This document shows, piece after piece, positions 7,879 to 16,187 of a DNA stretch of 64,000 nt (positions are counted from its first letter, which is position 1; each line of letters begins with the position of its first letter). Source of the stretch: Actinomadura barringtoniae (GTDB lineage Bacteria; Actinomycetota; Actinomycetes; Streptosporangiales; Streptosporangiaceae). The notes under the pieces are model-generated. The model was given only the letters and a program-made list of their open reading frames with translations. It ran no database searches and had not been told where the DNA came from. The translations under genes were made by a program, and so were the position numbers. The DNA lies in assembly GCF_017573505.1 (NCBI RefSeq), contig NZ_JAGEOJ010000011.1:62001-126000 (forward strand), written 5' to 3'.

Positions 7879-9132
7879 ATGTCCACCCCCATTCGCCGCC
7901 TTCTCACGGCCTCCTGCCTCGGACTTGTCCTGACGGCGACGGCCCTGCAGGGCAGCGCTCAGGCCGCCGCCCCGCAGGCGGCGCCATCGGTACCGCCCTC
8001 GCAGGACCCGTTCTACACACCGCCTTCGCCGCTGCCCGACGGCAAGCCGGGCGACGTCATCCGCTCGCGGCCCTCGGTCTTCACCGTCGACCCGTTCGGC
8101 AAGAGCCCCTACAGCGGTGTGAAGTCCTGGCAGGTGCTCTACCGCTCGGAGTCGGTCAAGGGCGCGCCTGTCGCGGTGTCGGGGACCGTGCTCGTCCCGA
8201 CCAAGGAGTGGACCGGCGGCGGCAAGCGTCCGGTGGTGTCGTACGCGGTCGGAACGCGCGGCCTCGGCGACGAGTGCGCGCCCTCCTACACCCTCACCCA
8301 GGGCATGGACTACGAGGAGCTGTTCATCGCGGACGCGCTCGGCCGGGGCTGGGCCGTCGCGATCACCGACATGGAGGGCCTCGGAACGCCGGGCCAGCAC
8401 ACCTACGAGGTCGGCGGGTCGCAGGGCAAGGCCGTGCTCAACATGGCCCGCGCCGCGCAGCGCCTGACCGACGACGGCCTGGGAGAGGGGCCGGTCGCGG
8501 TCATGGGCTACTCCCAGGGCGGCACGTCGGCGGGCTGGGCCGCCGAACTGGCCAAGTCGTACGCGCCCGAGCTGCAGCTGAAGGGCGTCGTGGCGGGCGG
8601 CGTCCCGGCCGACCTGCGAGCGGTCGCGGCGGGCCTGGACGGCACCCCGTTCGTCGCCTTGATGTTCATGGCCGCGCTCGGCTACGACACCGCCTACCCG
8701 GACCTGAACCTCAAGGGCTACCTGAACGACAACGGCCGCAAGCTGCTGGAGAGCAGCCAGAACGTCTGCCTGCTCAGCGTCGACGGCGTCTCCACGCTGC
8801 TGACCACCGCGTTCAAGAAGATCACCGACTACACGACCAGCAACCCGCTCGACACGCCGCAGTGGAAGGCGGCGCTCGACTCCAACAAGCTGGGCTCGAC
8901 CGCGCCGAGCGTGCCGGTCTTCCAGGCGCACGCCGGGTTCGACGAGATCATCCCGCTCACGCAGGCCGACGCGCTGCACAAGGCCTGGTGCGCCAAGGGC
9001 GCGAACGTGACGTGGAAGGTGTACCAGATCGCCGAGCACGCGACCGGGCTGGTGGAGAGCGAGCCGGACGCCATGGCCTTCCTCACCGACCGGTTCGCGG
9101 GCAAGGCGGTCCAGGGCAACTGCGCCGGATAG
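7879..9132 (+). CDS. Secreted lipase (secretory lipase / LIP family)
   Basis: A 417-residue exported alpha/beta hydrolase. Residues 1-30 form a signal peptide (TPIRRLLTAS, a hydrophobic core, SAQAAAPQA). The mature part carries the LIP-family pattern: SGTVLVPTKEW, the oxyanion region SYAVGTRGLGD, the nucleophile elbow GYSQGG (Ser near residue 213), and the acid and base regions AHAGFDEIIP and EHATGLVESEPDA. Such enzymes cleave triacylglycerols or other esters outside the cell. I moved the start to the ATG at 7879 because it gives a clean signal peptide after GAAGGG. A TetR gene follows by 36 bases and may control it. Confidence 0.85.
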   Translation: MSTPIRRLLTASCLGLVLTATALQGSAQAAAPQAAPSVPPSQDPFYTPPSPLPDGKPGDVIRSRPSVFTVDPFGKSPYSGVKSWQVLYRSESVKGAPVAVSGTVLVPTKEWTGGGKRPVVSYAVGTRGLGDECAPSYTLTQGMDYEELFIADALGRGWAVAITDMEGLGTPGQHTYEVGGSQGKAVLNMARAAQRLTDDGLGEGPVAVMGYSQGGTSAGWAAELAKSYAPELQLKGVVAGGVPADLRAVAAGLDGTPFVALMFMAALGYDTAYPDLNLKGYLNDNGRKLLESSQNVCLLSVDGVSTLLTTAFKKITDYTTSNPLDTPQWKAALDSNKLGSTAPSVPVFQAHAGFDEIIPLTQADALHKAWCAKGANVTWKVYQIAEHATGLVESEPDAMAFLTDRFAGKAVQGNCAG

Positions 9133-9168
9133 CCCAACGGGGGTAACGCTCAACTAGGCTGCCTTGAC

Positions 9169-9717
9169 GTGATGTCAGGGCGGCCTAGGCGGGCGGACGC
9201 GCAGCGCAACCATGATCTGGTGCTGGCGGCCGCGAAGGAGGCCTTCGCGGAGCAGGGCGTCGACGTCCCGATCGACGAGATCGCGCGGCGGGCGGGCGTC
9301 GGCAACGCCACGCTCTACCGCCACTTCCCGACCCGGCGCGATCTGATCGTGGCCGTGTACGCCGACGAGGTGGCCGCCCTCAACGGACAGGGGGCGGCCC
9401 TGCTCGGCAGCGACGACCCGGGCGGCGCGCTGTACGAATGGCTGCTGGCGTTCATCACCCACGTGGCGGCCAAGCGTGACCTCGCCCTCGCCGTCCCGGA
9501 TGACGAGGACGAGGGCGACGAGCGCACCGCCCTGTTCGCGCGCTGGCACGAGTCGATGCACATGACCGCCGGTCCGCTGCTGGCGCGGGCACGGCACGCC
9601 GGTGCCGTGCGTACCGACGTGACGGTCGCCGAGCTGCTCGCGCTGGCCAACGGCATCGCCCTGGCCGGCACCGACCCCGAGCGTCTCCTCACCCTCGTCC
9701 GCGAGGGCCTCCGGTAA
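9169..9717 (+). CDS. TetR-family transcriptional regulator
   Basis: A 182-residue one-component repressor. The N-terminal helix-turn-helix is clear: DIPIDEIARR-like PIDEIARRAGVGNATLYRHF near residues 34-53, then PTRRDL. The C-terminal ligand domain has no recognisable specificity. GTG (9169) or the adjacent ATG (9172) can start it. It lies just downstream of the lipase gene in the same direction, so autoregulation or lipase control through the 7795 palindrome is plausible but unproven. A long hairpin follows the stop. Confidence 0.85.
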   Translation: MMSGRPRRADAQRNHDLVLAAAKEAFAEQGVDVPIDEIARRAGVGNATLYRHFPTRRDLIVAVYADEVAALNGQGAALLGSDDPGGALYEWLLAFITHVAAKRDLALAVPDDEDEGDERTALFARWHESMHMTAGPLLARARHAGAVRTDVTVAELLALANGIALAGTDPERLLTLVREGLR

Positions 9718-9745
9718 TTCATCGGATCACCCGCATCCACAAACA

Positions 9746-9808
9746 CGCCGATCTTGCTCTCATGGGCCTCAAATACCCCCGGAGAGGGCCATGAGAGCAA
9801 GATCGGCG
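9746..9808. terminator. Long near-perfect inverted repeat, terminator or dispersed hairpin element
   Basis: Arms 9746-9770 and 9784-9808 pair over 24 of 25 positions (one G-G mismatch), with the outer 20 bp perfect and starting CGCCGATCTTGCTCTC. The loop is 13 bases. It sits between the TetR and beta-glucosidase genes. The size and perfection exceed an ordinary actinomycete terminator, so a dispersed repeat is also possible. Confidence 0.65.
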
Positions 9809-9856
9809 CGGTGAGGGGCGGGATAGGTCGGATGTTCGGGCTGGACAAGGGATTCA

Positions 9857-9868
9857 GAAAGCGCTTAC
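9857..9868. promoter_or_regulatory. LacI-type operator GAAAGCGCTTAC upstream of the beta-glucosidase
   Basis: Exact copy of the 12-mer at 1207-1218 (13 bases identical with the leading A). It is 34 bases before the ATG of the GH3 gene. A shared LacI regulator for both loci is inferred. Confidence 0.55.
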
Positions 9869-9902
9869 CTGAAGGGCGTCACCCATCCCGTTGGAGACCT
9901 CG

Positions 9903-12416
9903 ATGCACAGGCGCCCCGTTCTGCTAGCGCTCGTCCTGTCCGCCTCGTTCTTCACAGCCCCGCACGGCGCCTCGGCCGCGCCCGGCTGCTCGGGCGAGCC
10001 CTGGATGGATCATTCCAAGCCCGCCGCCCAGCGGGTGGCGGCCCTGCTGCCGCGGATGACCATCGACGAGAAGGTGTCGATGACCGCGTCCCTGTCCAAC
10101 GACACCTACGCCCGCGAGACGCTCCCCATCCCGCGGCTCTGTATCCCGGCGCTGCGGCTCAACAACGGCCCCGCCGGAGTCGGGTCGGGCGGCCCGGTCC
10201 AGCCGCAGACCACCGCGATGCCCGCGCCGCTCGGCATGGCCGCCTCGTTCGACCCCGAGGTGGCGCGCGCCTACGGCTACGTCCTGGGCCGCGAGACCCG
10301 CGACACCGGCCGCAACCTCAGCGAGGGACCGGACGTCGACATCGCCCGCGTTCCGCTGAACGGCCGCACGTTCGAGGCGTTCGGCGAGGATCCCTACCTG
10401 TCCGGCCGGATCGTCACCGGCGAGGTGCGGGGCGTCCAGTCGCAGGGCGTCATCTCCGAGCCCAAGCACTTCGTGGGCAACAGCCAGGAGACCGACCGCA
10501 ACACCATCGACGAGAAGATCGACGAACGCACGCTCCGCCAGATCTACCTGAAGCCCTACGAGATGTCCCTCAAGGCCGAGCCCGGCGCGGTGATGTGCGC
10601 CAAGAACCTGGTGAACGGGGCGCACGCCTGCGAGCACAAGGTCCTGCAGCAGGGCGTGCTCAAGAACGAGTGGGGCTTCGACGGGTTCGTGGTGTCGGAC
10701 TTCAGCTCCTGCTACGACACCGTTCGCTGCGCCGAGGGCGGCCTGGACTTCGAGCTTCCCGCCGGCAAGTACTACGGCGCCGCCCTCAAGACGGCCGTCG
10801 AGGCGGGCAAGGTCAGCCAGGCCAACCTCGACGACCACGTGAGCCGGGTCCTCACCAGCATGTTCCGGCTCGGCATCTTCGACCGCGCGCAGATCACGAG
10901 GCCCATCGACGTCAAGGGCGACGGGGCGATCGCACGGCACGTGGCCGAGGAGGCCACCGTCCTGCTGAAGAACCGCGGCGGCGTCCTCCCGCTCCGCAAG
11001 AACCGCTCGGTCGCGCTGATCGGCGCGAGCTCCCGTACGGCGGTCGCGACCGGCGGCGGCAGCGCGGGCGTCGCGCCGACCTACAAGGTCAGCCCGCTGG
11101 AGGCGTTCCAGGCGCGCGGCGTCAAGGTCACGCAGTCACAGGGCATGCCGCCGGTCGAGCTCGGCCCGCAGCCGGCCGTGCCGACGTACGCGCTGAAGTC
11201 CGAGGACGGCAGGCCGGGCCTCACCGCCCGCTACTTCAAGAACCCGAACTGGACCGGCGACCCGGCCGTCACGCGCGTCGACCCGTGGATCGCGATGGAC
11301 CCGTCCGGCGGGCCGCCCGACGTCCCCGGCTTCCCGGCCGACGGCTGGTCGATCCGCTGGAACGGCACGCTCACGGCCCCGGCCGACGGCGACTACGTCC
11401 TCCACCTCACCAACTACCGTTCCGCCTCGCTCTACCTCGACGGCACCAAGCTGCTGTCCAGCGGCGGAGGCTTCCCGAGCTCGACCACGTCGGCGACCGT
11501 GCACCTGACCAAGGGGGAGAGCCACCAGTTCCGCGTCGACTGGAGCAAGCCGACCGGCCAGGCCATGATCTCGGTCGCGTGGACGCCGCCCGCGAGCCTG
11601 GTCGACCCGCAGATCGCCGAGGCGGCCGAGGCCGCCCGGCACACCGACACGGCCGTGGTCTTCGCCGCCGACAAGGACACCGAGGGCCGGGACCGGCCGG
11701 GGCTCGCGCTGCCGGGCCACCAGGACCAGCTGATCGAGGCCGTCGCCAAGGCCAACCCGCACACCGTGGTCGTGCTGAACACCGGCGGCCCGGTGCTCAT
11801 GCCGTGGCTGGACAAGGTCGCCGGTGTCGTCCAGGCCTGGTACCCGGGGCAGGAGCACGGCAACGCCGCCGCATCGGTTCTGCTCGGTGAGAAGGACCCG
11901 GCGGGACGGCTGCCGATCACGTTCCCGAAGAGCCTCGCCGACACCCCGGCCAGCACGCCCGCGCAGTACCCGGGAGTGAACGGCGTCGCGACATTCTCCG
12001 AGGGGCTGGGCGTCGGCTACCGGCACTACGACGCCAAGGGGATCGCGCCGCTGTTCCCCTTCGGGTACGGCCTGTCCTACACCTCGTTCCGGCTGTCGCG
12101 TCTGAACGTGCACGGCGACCGGGTGAGCGTGGACGTCGCCAACACCGGATCGCGGCGCGGCAGCGAGGTCGTCCAGGTGTACGTGGGCGGCGCCGACGGG
12201 CGGGACGCGGGTGCCCCGCCGCGCCGCCTCGCCGGAATCGCCAAGGTCTCCCTGGCGCCCGGCGAGCACCGCCGCGTCACTCTCAGCCTCGACGACCGCC
12301 CGTTCGCCCACTGGGACGAGGCCTCCCACGCCTGGGTGACCCCGCACGGGACCTACACGGTCTCGGCGGGCACCTCGTCCCGCGACCTGCCGCTCACCGT
12401 GTCCGTGCGGAAGTGA
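9903..12416 (+). CDS. Secreted GH3 beta-glucosidase with inserted PA14 domain
   Basis: An 837-residue exported glycoside hydrolase. A signal peptide ends near GASAAPG. The GH3 N-terminal barrel spans about residues 40-320, with RLCIPALRLNNGPAGV, SEPKHFVGNSQETDR and the nucleophile Asp266 in GFVVSDFSS. The GH3 C-terminal domain is split by a PA14 domain (about 430-565, RYFKNPNWTGDP to DWSKPTGQAMISVAW) and resumes with TDTAVVFAADKDTEGRDR. A fibronectin-III-like tail follows (about 720-837). PA14 insertions help GH3 enzymes bind oligosaccharides. The ATG at 9903 follows GGAG by 6 bases. Control by a LacI-type operator shared with the 1260 gene suggests a common sugar signal. Confidence 0.9.
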   Translation: MHRRPVLLALVLSASFFTAPHGASAAPGCSGEPWMDHSKPAAQRVAALLPRMTIDEKVSMTASLSNDTYARETLPIPRLCIPALRLNNGPAGVGSGGPVQPQTTAMPAPLGMAASFDPEVARAYGYVLGRETRDTGRNLSEGPDVDIARVPLNGRTFEAFGEDPYLSGRIVTGEVRGVQSQGVISEPKHFVGNSQETDRNTIDEKIDERTLRQIYLKPYEMSLKAEPGAVMCAKNLVNGAHACEHKVLQQGVLKNEWGFDGFVVSDFSSCYDTVRCAEGGLDFELPAGKYYGAALKTAVEAGKVSQANLDDHVSRVLTSMFRLGIFDRAQITRPIDVKGDGAIARHVAEEATVLLKNRGGVLPLRKNRSVALIGASSRTAVATGGGSAGVAPTYKVSPLEAFQARGVKVTQSQGMPPVELGPQPAVPTYALKSEDGRPGLTARYFKNPNWTGDPAVTRVDPWIAMDPSGGPPDVPGFPADGWSIRWNGTLTAPADGDYVLHLTNYRSASLYLDGTKLLSSGGGFPSSTTSATVHLTKGESHQFRVDWSKPTGQAMISVAWTPPASLVDPQIAEAAEAARHTDTAVVFAADKDTEGRDRPGLALPGHQDQLIEAVAKANPHTVVVLNTGGPVLMPWLDKVAGVVQAWYPGQEHGNAAASVLLGEKDPAGRLPITFPKSLADTPASTPAQYPGVNGVATFSEGLGVGYRHYDAKGIAPLFPFGYGLSYTSFRLSRLNVHGDRVSVDVANTGSRRGSEVVQVYVGGADGRDAGAPPRRLAGIAKVSLAPGEHRRVTLSLDDRPFAHWDEASHAWVTPHGTYTVSAGTSSRDLPLTVSVRK

Positions 12417-13173
12417 CGGTGAACAGCCCCACCTGCTCCTGACGAGAGGAGACGTCCGCGAATCCGGCGTCCAGTGCCCACTTCTCCAGGTCCTCGACTG
12501 GGCGGCACTTCATCACCCAGGGCCTGTGGTCCCGGTTGGGCAGGACGTTGGCGATGAGCTCCAGCTGCGGGTGGCGTACCTGCGTCGTGAAGATCAGGAC
12601 GCCGCCCGGAGCCAGGAGCCCCCGCAGCCGCGCCATGGACGCCTTGATGACGTCGTCGTCGAGGATCAGTTCGTACAGGCCCGACACGACGATGACGTCG
12701 GGTGCGCCGAACGCGGGCGGCTCGGGGTCGAACGCGTCGTCCAGTTGATAGGTCATCCGGCCCGTGAGCCCGTTCGTCACGGCCATCGCCGCGCCCTGCC
12801 GCAGCCCGGCGGGAGCCAGGTCGCGGCACAGCACCTGGTGCGACGGGTCCTCCAGCAGCAGCTCCTGGAGATAACGCCCTGGGCCCGCCGCGACATCCAT
12901 GATCCGCAGCGGCCCTTGGCGCATCTCCGCGCGCAACGTGTCCTGGAGGAGATCCCGGCGGGAGCGGATCGCGCGCCAGCCGATCGCGTCCAGGTGCACG
13001 CGGTCGATCAGACGGCCGATGCCCAGATCGCCCTGTGCGCGGTTGACGTAGACGTAGTCGAGCATCGTTCCGCTGTCGAAGCCGTGCCGGTAGCCGATGC
13101 GGATGCTGCGGGCGGTGCGCCCGACCGTGCTGAGCAGGAGGCGGAGGGCCGCCCACTTGATATCGCCGCGCAT
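12394..13173 (-). CDS. Class I SAM-dependent methyltransferase, last gene of a phospholipid-type operon
   Basis: A 259-residue methyltransferase. The SAM-binding motif I is RIMDVAAGPGRYLQEL near residues 91-106; PDVIVVSGLYEL and LLAPGGVLIFTTQ are the later motifs. The N-terminus has about 90 extra residues. It is the last of four minus-strand genes (CDP-alcohol transferase, CdsA-like, acyltransferase, this one) and starts 11 bases after the acyltransferase stop. A lipid or lipid head group is therefore a reasonable substrate, but this is inference from context. Its 3' end overlaps the convergent GH3 gene by 23 bases, and no terminator separates them. Confidence 0.78.
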   Translation of the reverse strand: MRGDIKWAALRLLLSTVGRTARSIRIGYRHGFDSGTMLDYVYVNRAQGDLGIGRLIDRVHLDAIGWRAIRSRRDLLQDTLRAEMRQGPLRIMDVAAGPGRYLQELLLEDPSHQVLCRDLAPAGLRQGAAMAVTNGLTGRMTYQLDDAFDPEPPAFGAPDVIVVSGLYELILDDDVIKASMARLRGLLAPGGVLIFTTQVRHPQLELIANVLPNRDHRPWVMKCRPVEDLEKWALDAGFADVSSRQEQVGLFTVTSARTR

Positions 13174-13184
13174 GGTTCTTCCTC

Positions 13185-13748
13185 TCAGTGAAGGGACAGC
13201 TGGCGTACGGCCTGCTGGGCCGTGTCGATGTCGGTGACCGGGTCTCCGATGCGGACCCGTACGCGGGCACGGCGCAGGCGGCCGTGCACCGGAAGCACCT
13301 CGCGCGTGCCGCACAGGCCCACCGGTACGAGGGGGACTCCTGCGAGTGAGGCGAGCCGGGCCGCGCCCGAGCGGAAGGGGCGCACCTCGCCGTCGCGTGA
13401 ACGGGTGCCCTCCGGGAAGACGATGACCGCCCGTCCGCGTGCCAGAAGCGCGGTGGCCTCGGCGAGGTCGTCGAACCCGCCTCTGGCGCGCCGCACCGGG
13501 AAGCCGGAGACGGCCGTACGGCAGACCACGGCGCGCAACCGGCTCGCGAACCAGTAGTCGGCGGCGGCAGCGACGACCGGGCGGCGCCGGGCCGGGAGCG
13601 CCGCGAGCAGCGCGGCGGTGTCGGCGTGCGAGCCGTGGTTGGCGACGATCACGCACGGGCCGTTCGGCAGGCGGCCCTCGACCTCGATGCCGCCCGCGAG
13701 CCGGAACGCGGCGCGCCAGAACCACGTGCGGAGCAGTGCGGCGATCAT
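13185..13748 (-). CDS. 1-acyl-glycerol-3-phosphate acyltransferase-like (PlsC family)
   Basis: A short PlsC-family protein of 187 residues. The catalytic H(X)4D motif is seen as NHGSHAD (residues 38-44) and the phosphate-binding motif as FPEGTRS (about 114-120); VPLVPVGLCG is the later motif. An N-terminal hydrophobic stretch could anchor it to the membrane. Such enzymes move acyl chains onto lysophospholipids. The start ATG overlaps the stop of the CdsA-like gene (GTGA/ATGA style coupling), so the operon couples acyl transfer to CDP-lipid chemistry. It is shorter than housekeeping PlsC (about 240), suggesting a specialised role. Confidence 0.83.
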   Translation of the reverse strand: MIAALLRTWFWRAAFRLAGGIEVEGRLPNGPCVIVANHGSHADTAALLAALPARRRPVVAAAADYWFASRLRAVVCRTAVSGFPVRRARGGFDDLAEATALLARGRAVIVFPEGTRSRDGEVRPFRSGAARLASLAGVPLVPVGLCGTREVLPVHGRLRRARVRVRIGDPVTDIDTAQQAVRQLSLH

Positions 13749-14539
13749 GACAGCACCACCGCCACTGCCAGCGTGATGAGCAGGGAGTCGATCCGGTCCA
13801 GCAGCCCGCCGAACCCCGGCAGCCAGCTCCCGGCGTCCTTCACGCCACGGCTGCGCTTGAGCATCGACTCGAGCAGGTCCCCCAGCGGGGCGCCGACGGC
13901 GACCGCGAGGACGGTCGCCGGGGTGGCCGCGCCGAACGCGACGAGGATCGCGATCCCTCCGGCGGCGCCGCCGGCCACGCCGCCCCAGCGCTTGGCCGGG
14001 CTGTGCGGCGAAAGCGCAGGCCCGCGCAGCAGCTTGCCGCCGCACCAGGCCGCGACGTCCGCCACGGCGACGGCCGCGCACAGCGGAGGGGCCAGGTCGC
14101 CGAGCACGACCAGCCCGGTCAGCGGCGCCAGCCACGCCAGACCGAAGACGACGCCGTACGCCCGGTTCATGCCCCGGTCCGGATCGCGTTCCAGCAGCGT
14201 GATCAGCCCGGCCACCAGCAGCGCGCCGAACAGCACCCGGATCAGATGCTCGGGCGCCAGCCATGCCACGAGCGGGAACGCCACCAGCGCACCGCCCATC
14301 AACGCCCGATCCAGAGCCCGCAGCCCGAGCAGATGGCCGTACTCCAGCACGGCGACCAGCCCCACCCCGGCGGCAAGCGCGAAGGCGCCCGGCGGCCCGA
14401 GCCAGAACGCGCCGCCGACCAGCGGCACGATCACCAGCCAGCTGAGCCAGCGCTGGATCAGCTCGCGCCTGCCCGACCACCACACGGCGGCCCCGCTGAC
14501 GGCGAAGGCCCCCGACACACACGCCAACGTCTCGGTCAC
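13745..14539 (-). CDS. Phosphatidate cytidylyltransferase-like membrane protein (CdsA family)
   Basis: A 264-residue polytopic membrane protein with about seven hydrophobic segments. The C-terminus carries the CdsA signature SMLKRSRGVKDAGSW followed by LPGFGGLLDRID, which matches the family pattern S-x-x-K-R...K-D...G-G...D-R-x-D except that the usual His of the LPGHGG block is Phe. CdsA makes CDP-diacylglycerol from phosphatidate and CTP. The GTG start overlaps the stop of the CDP-alcohol transferase gene by 4 bases. With its neighbours it looks like a second, specialised phospholipid pathway and not the housekeeping enzyme. Confidence 0.8.
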   Translation of the reverse strand: MTETLACVSGAFAVSGAAVWWSGRRELIQRWLSWLVIVPLVGGAFWLGPPGAFALAAGVGLVAVLEYGHLLGLRALDRALMGGALVAFPLVAWLAPEHLIRVLFGALLVAGLITLLERDPDRGMNRAYGVVFGLAWLAPLTGLVVLGDLAPPLCAAVAVADVAAWCGGKLLRGPALSPHSPAKRWGGVAGGAAGGIAILVAFGAATPATVLAVAVGAPLGDLLESMLKRSRGVKDAGSWLPGFGGLLDRIDSLLITLAVAVVLS

Positions 14540-15108
14540 AGCGACCTCCGGATCCGCTCCAGCCGGACGAGCGCCGTGAGCAGCGACCCGGCGGCGAGCA
14601 CGATGAGCAGGGGAACGGCGAGGCCGGTGAAGGCGATGAGCGCCAGCAGCAGGCAGCGCTCGGTCTTGCCGACCGGCCAGCCCTGCGGGCGCGGGCCCCC
14701 GGCCGCCGCGCCCGCGAGCGACACCCAGGACGGCAGCGTCGCCGCCAGCGCGGCACCCGCCACCAGGCCCGCGGGCGCGAGCGCCAGGCATCCGGCGAGC
14801 GCGGCCAGTTCCGCGGCCCGGTCGCCCAGCTCGTTCAGCACCGAGCCCCAACGCGAGCCGCGCCCGGTCTCCCGGGCGATCGCGCCGTCGAGATTGGCGC
14901 ACGCGAGCCGGAGCGCCAGCAGCAGCGTGACGACCACGCCGGCGAGCGGGCCCGGCCGCAGCAGCGCCAGCGCGACGCCCGCGCCCGCTCCGGCGAGGAC
15001 CCCGGCGGCGGTGACCGCGTCCGGCGACACCCGGCGCCGCACGAGCACGCCGCGCACACCGCCGAGCCGCGCCGCGTACCAGGGCTTCAACCCGTACAAA
15101 CCGTCCAT
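14536..15108 (-). CDS. CDP-alcohol phosphatidyltransferase-like membrane protein
   Basis: A 190-residue membrane protein with about five hydrophobic segments. The CDP-alcohol signature is recognisable as DGAIAR, eight residues, then GSVLNELGD (residues about 75-97). Of the four metal-binding Asp residues, the first position is Ala and the third is Asn (NELGD), while the second and last are kept. I recall NELxDR variants as a known subfamily, so activity is not excluded. These enzymes join CDP-diacylglycerol to an alcohol such as glycerol phosphate, serine or inositol phosphate. It is the first gene of the four-gene operon down to 12394. Confidence 0.78.
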   Translation of the reverse strand: MDGLYGLKPWYAARLGGVRGVLVRRRVSPDAVTAAGVLAGAGAGVALALLRPGPLAGVVVTLLLALRLACANLDGAIARETGRGSRWGSVLNELGDRAAELAALAGCLALAPAGLVAGAALAATLPSWVSLAGAAAGGPRPQGWPVGKTERCLLLALIAFTGLAVPLLIVLAAGSLLTALVRLERIRRSL

Positions 15109-15221
15109 GCCTCAAGCCTCGCGGGCTGCGGCGCGGCGGCCATCGGCCGAGCTACTCGGTTGCGTCTGAGTAGAGAAACTCAGCGCAGGTGCGCTCTAGG
15201 CAGGATCTCCGCACTGGGGTA

Positions 15222-16163
15222 TCAGGCCCGGCAGGTGAGAGGACGGCCTCCGTTGTAGGCGACCATGTCGTCCAGTGCCGAGACCAGGTCGATCTGCGCG
15301 CCGGGCGCCTCGCCGTCGAGTTCGGCGTAGGCGCGGTAGAGGTTGCCGACGATGCGCTCGCTGTCGGTCAGCCCCGCGTAGTCGCCGAGGTCGGTCTCGC
15401 GCGCGCATTCCAGCGGCGACAGCCCGGCGGCCCGGCCCTTCTCCGCCGTCGCCAGCACGAAGCGCGCGTAGGCCACGACGCCGGCGATCAGCTCGGGCCC
15501 GGCCACCGGGCCGTGGCCGGGCACGATGGTCTCGGCGCCGAGCGGCACGATCTCCTCCTCCAGGACCTTGATGGCCCCGGCGACCGAGCCCTGCATGAGG
15601 AACGGGGTCCCGCCGTTGAAGAGCAGGTCGCCGCAGAACAGCACCCCCCGGTCGGGGACCCACACGATCGAGTCGTTGGTGGTGTGCGCCGGGCTCCCCA
15701 CGTGCCGGACCTCGCAGCGGAGGTCGTCCACCCAGATCGTGACGCCCTCGGTGTAGGTGAGGAACGCCGGCTCGATCTCGACGTCGCCCCAGTCGACCTC
15801 CGACCAGTACGGGGCGTCGAACGGCCTGCCCCAGGCCAGCGCGCCGTCCCGCGTGCCCTCGTGCGCGACGATCGTGGCGCCGGAGAACAGGTAGTTCCCG
15901 AACGTGTGATCGCCGTGATGGTGGGTGTTCACCAGCGTCCGCACCGGCATCGGCGTGACCGAGCCGATCGTGTCGAGGTACGCGCGGGTCCGGCGCTCGG
16001 TGGAGCAGGCGTCCACGCTGACGACGCCCCGCTCGCCTACCAGGAACCCGGTGTTGTTGATCCACCAGGTCCCGTCGGGCTGGATGTAGCCGTAGATGCC
16101 GTCCGAGACCTCGTGGAGGTGGGGAGTCCCGGGAACGGTGATGTCGCGCGCGGTGCCGCTCAT
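15222..16163 (-). CDS. MBL-fold metallo-hydrolase
   Basis: A 313-residue metallo-beta-lactamase-fold enzyme. The zinc motif HxHxDH is complete as THHHGDH (residues about 80-86), with later ligands in GSPAHTTND (His near 160), LFCGDLLF (Asp) and VPGHGPV (His). The N-terminus (GIYGYIQPDGTWWINNTGFLV) resembles the SoxH/quinoprotein-relay group. It hydrolyses an ester, lactone or thioester, but the substrate is unclear. It lies 24 bases downstream of an alpha/beta hydrolase on the same strand and probably shares its transcript. Confidence 0.83.
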   Translation of the reverse strand: MSGTARDITVPGTPHLHEVSDGIYGYIQPDGTWWINNTGFLVGERGVVSVDACSTERRTRAYLDTIGSVTPMPVRTLVNTHHHGDHTFGNYLFSGATIVAHEGTRDGALAWGRPFDAPYWSEVDWGDVEIEPAFLTYTEGVTIWVDDLRCEVRHVGSPAHTTNDSIVWVPDRGVLFCGDLLFNGGTPFLMQGSVAGAIKVLEEEIVPLGAETIVPGHGPVAGPELIAGVVAYARFVLATAEKGRAAGLSPLECARETDLGDYAGLTDSERIVGNLYRAYAELDGEAPGAQIDLVSALDDMVAYNGGRPLTCRA

Positions 16164-16187
16164 GCGCTCAACCTAATGCCGAACGCC

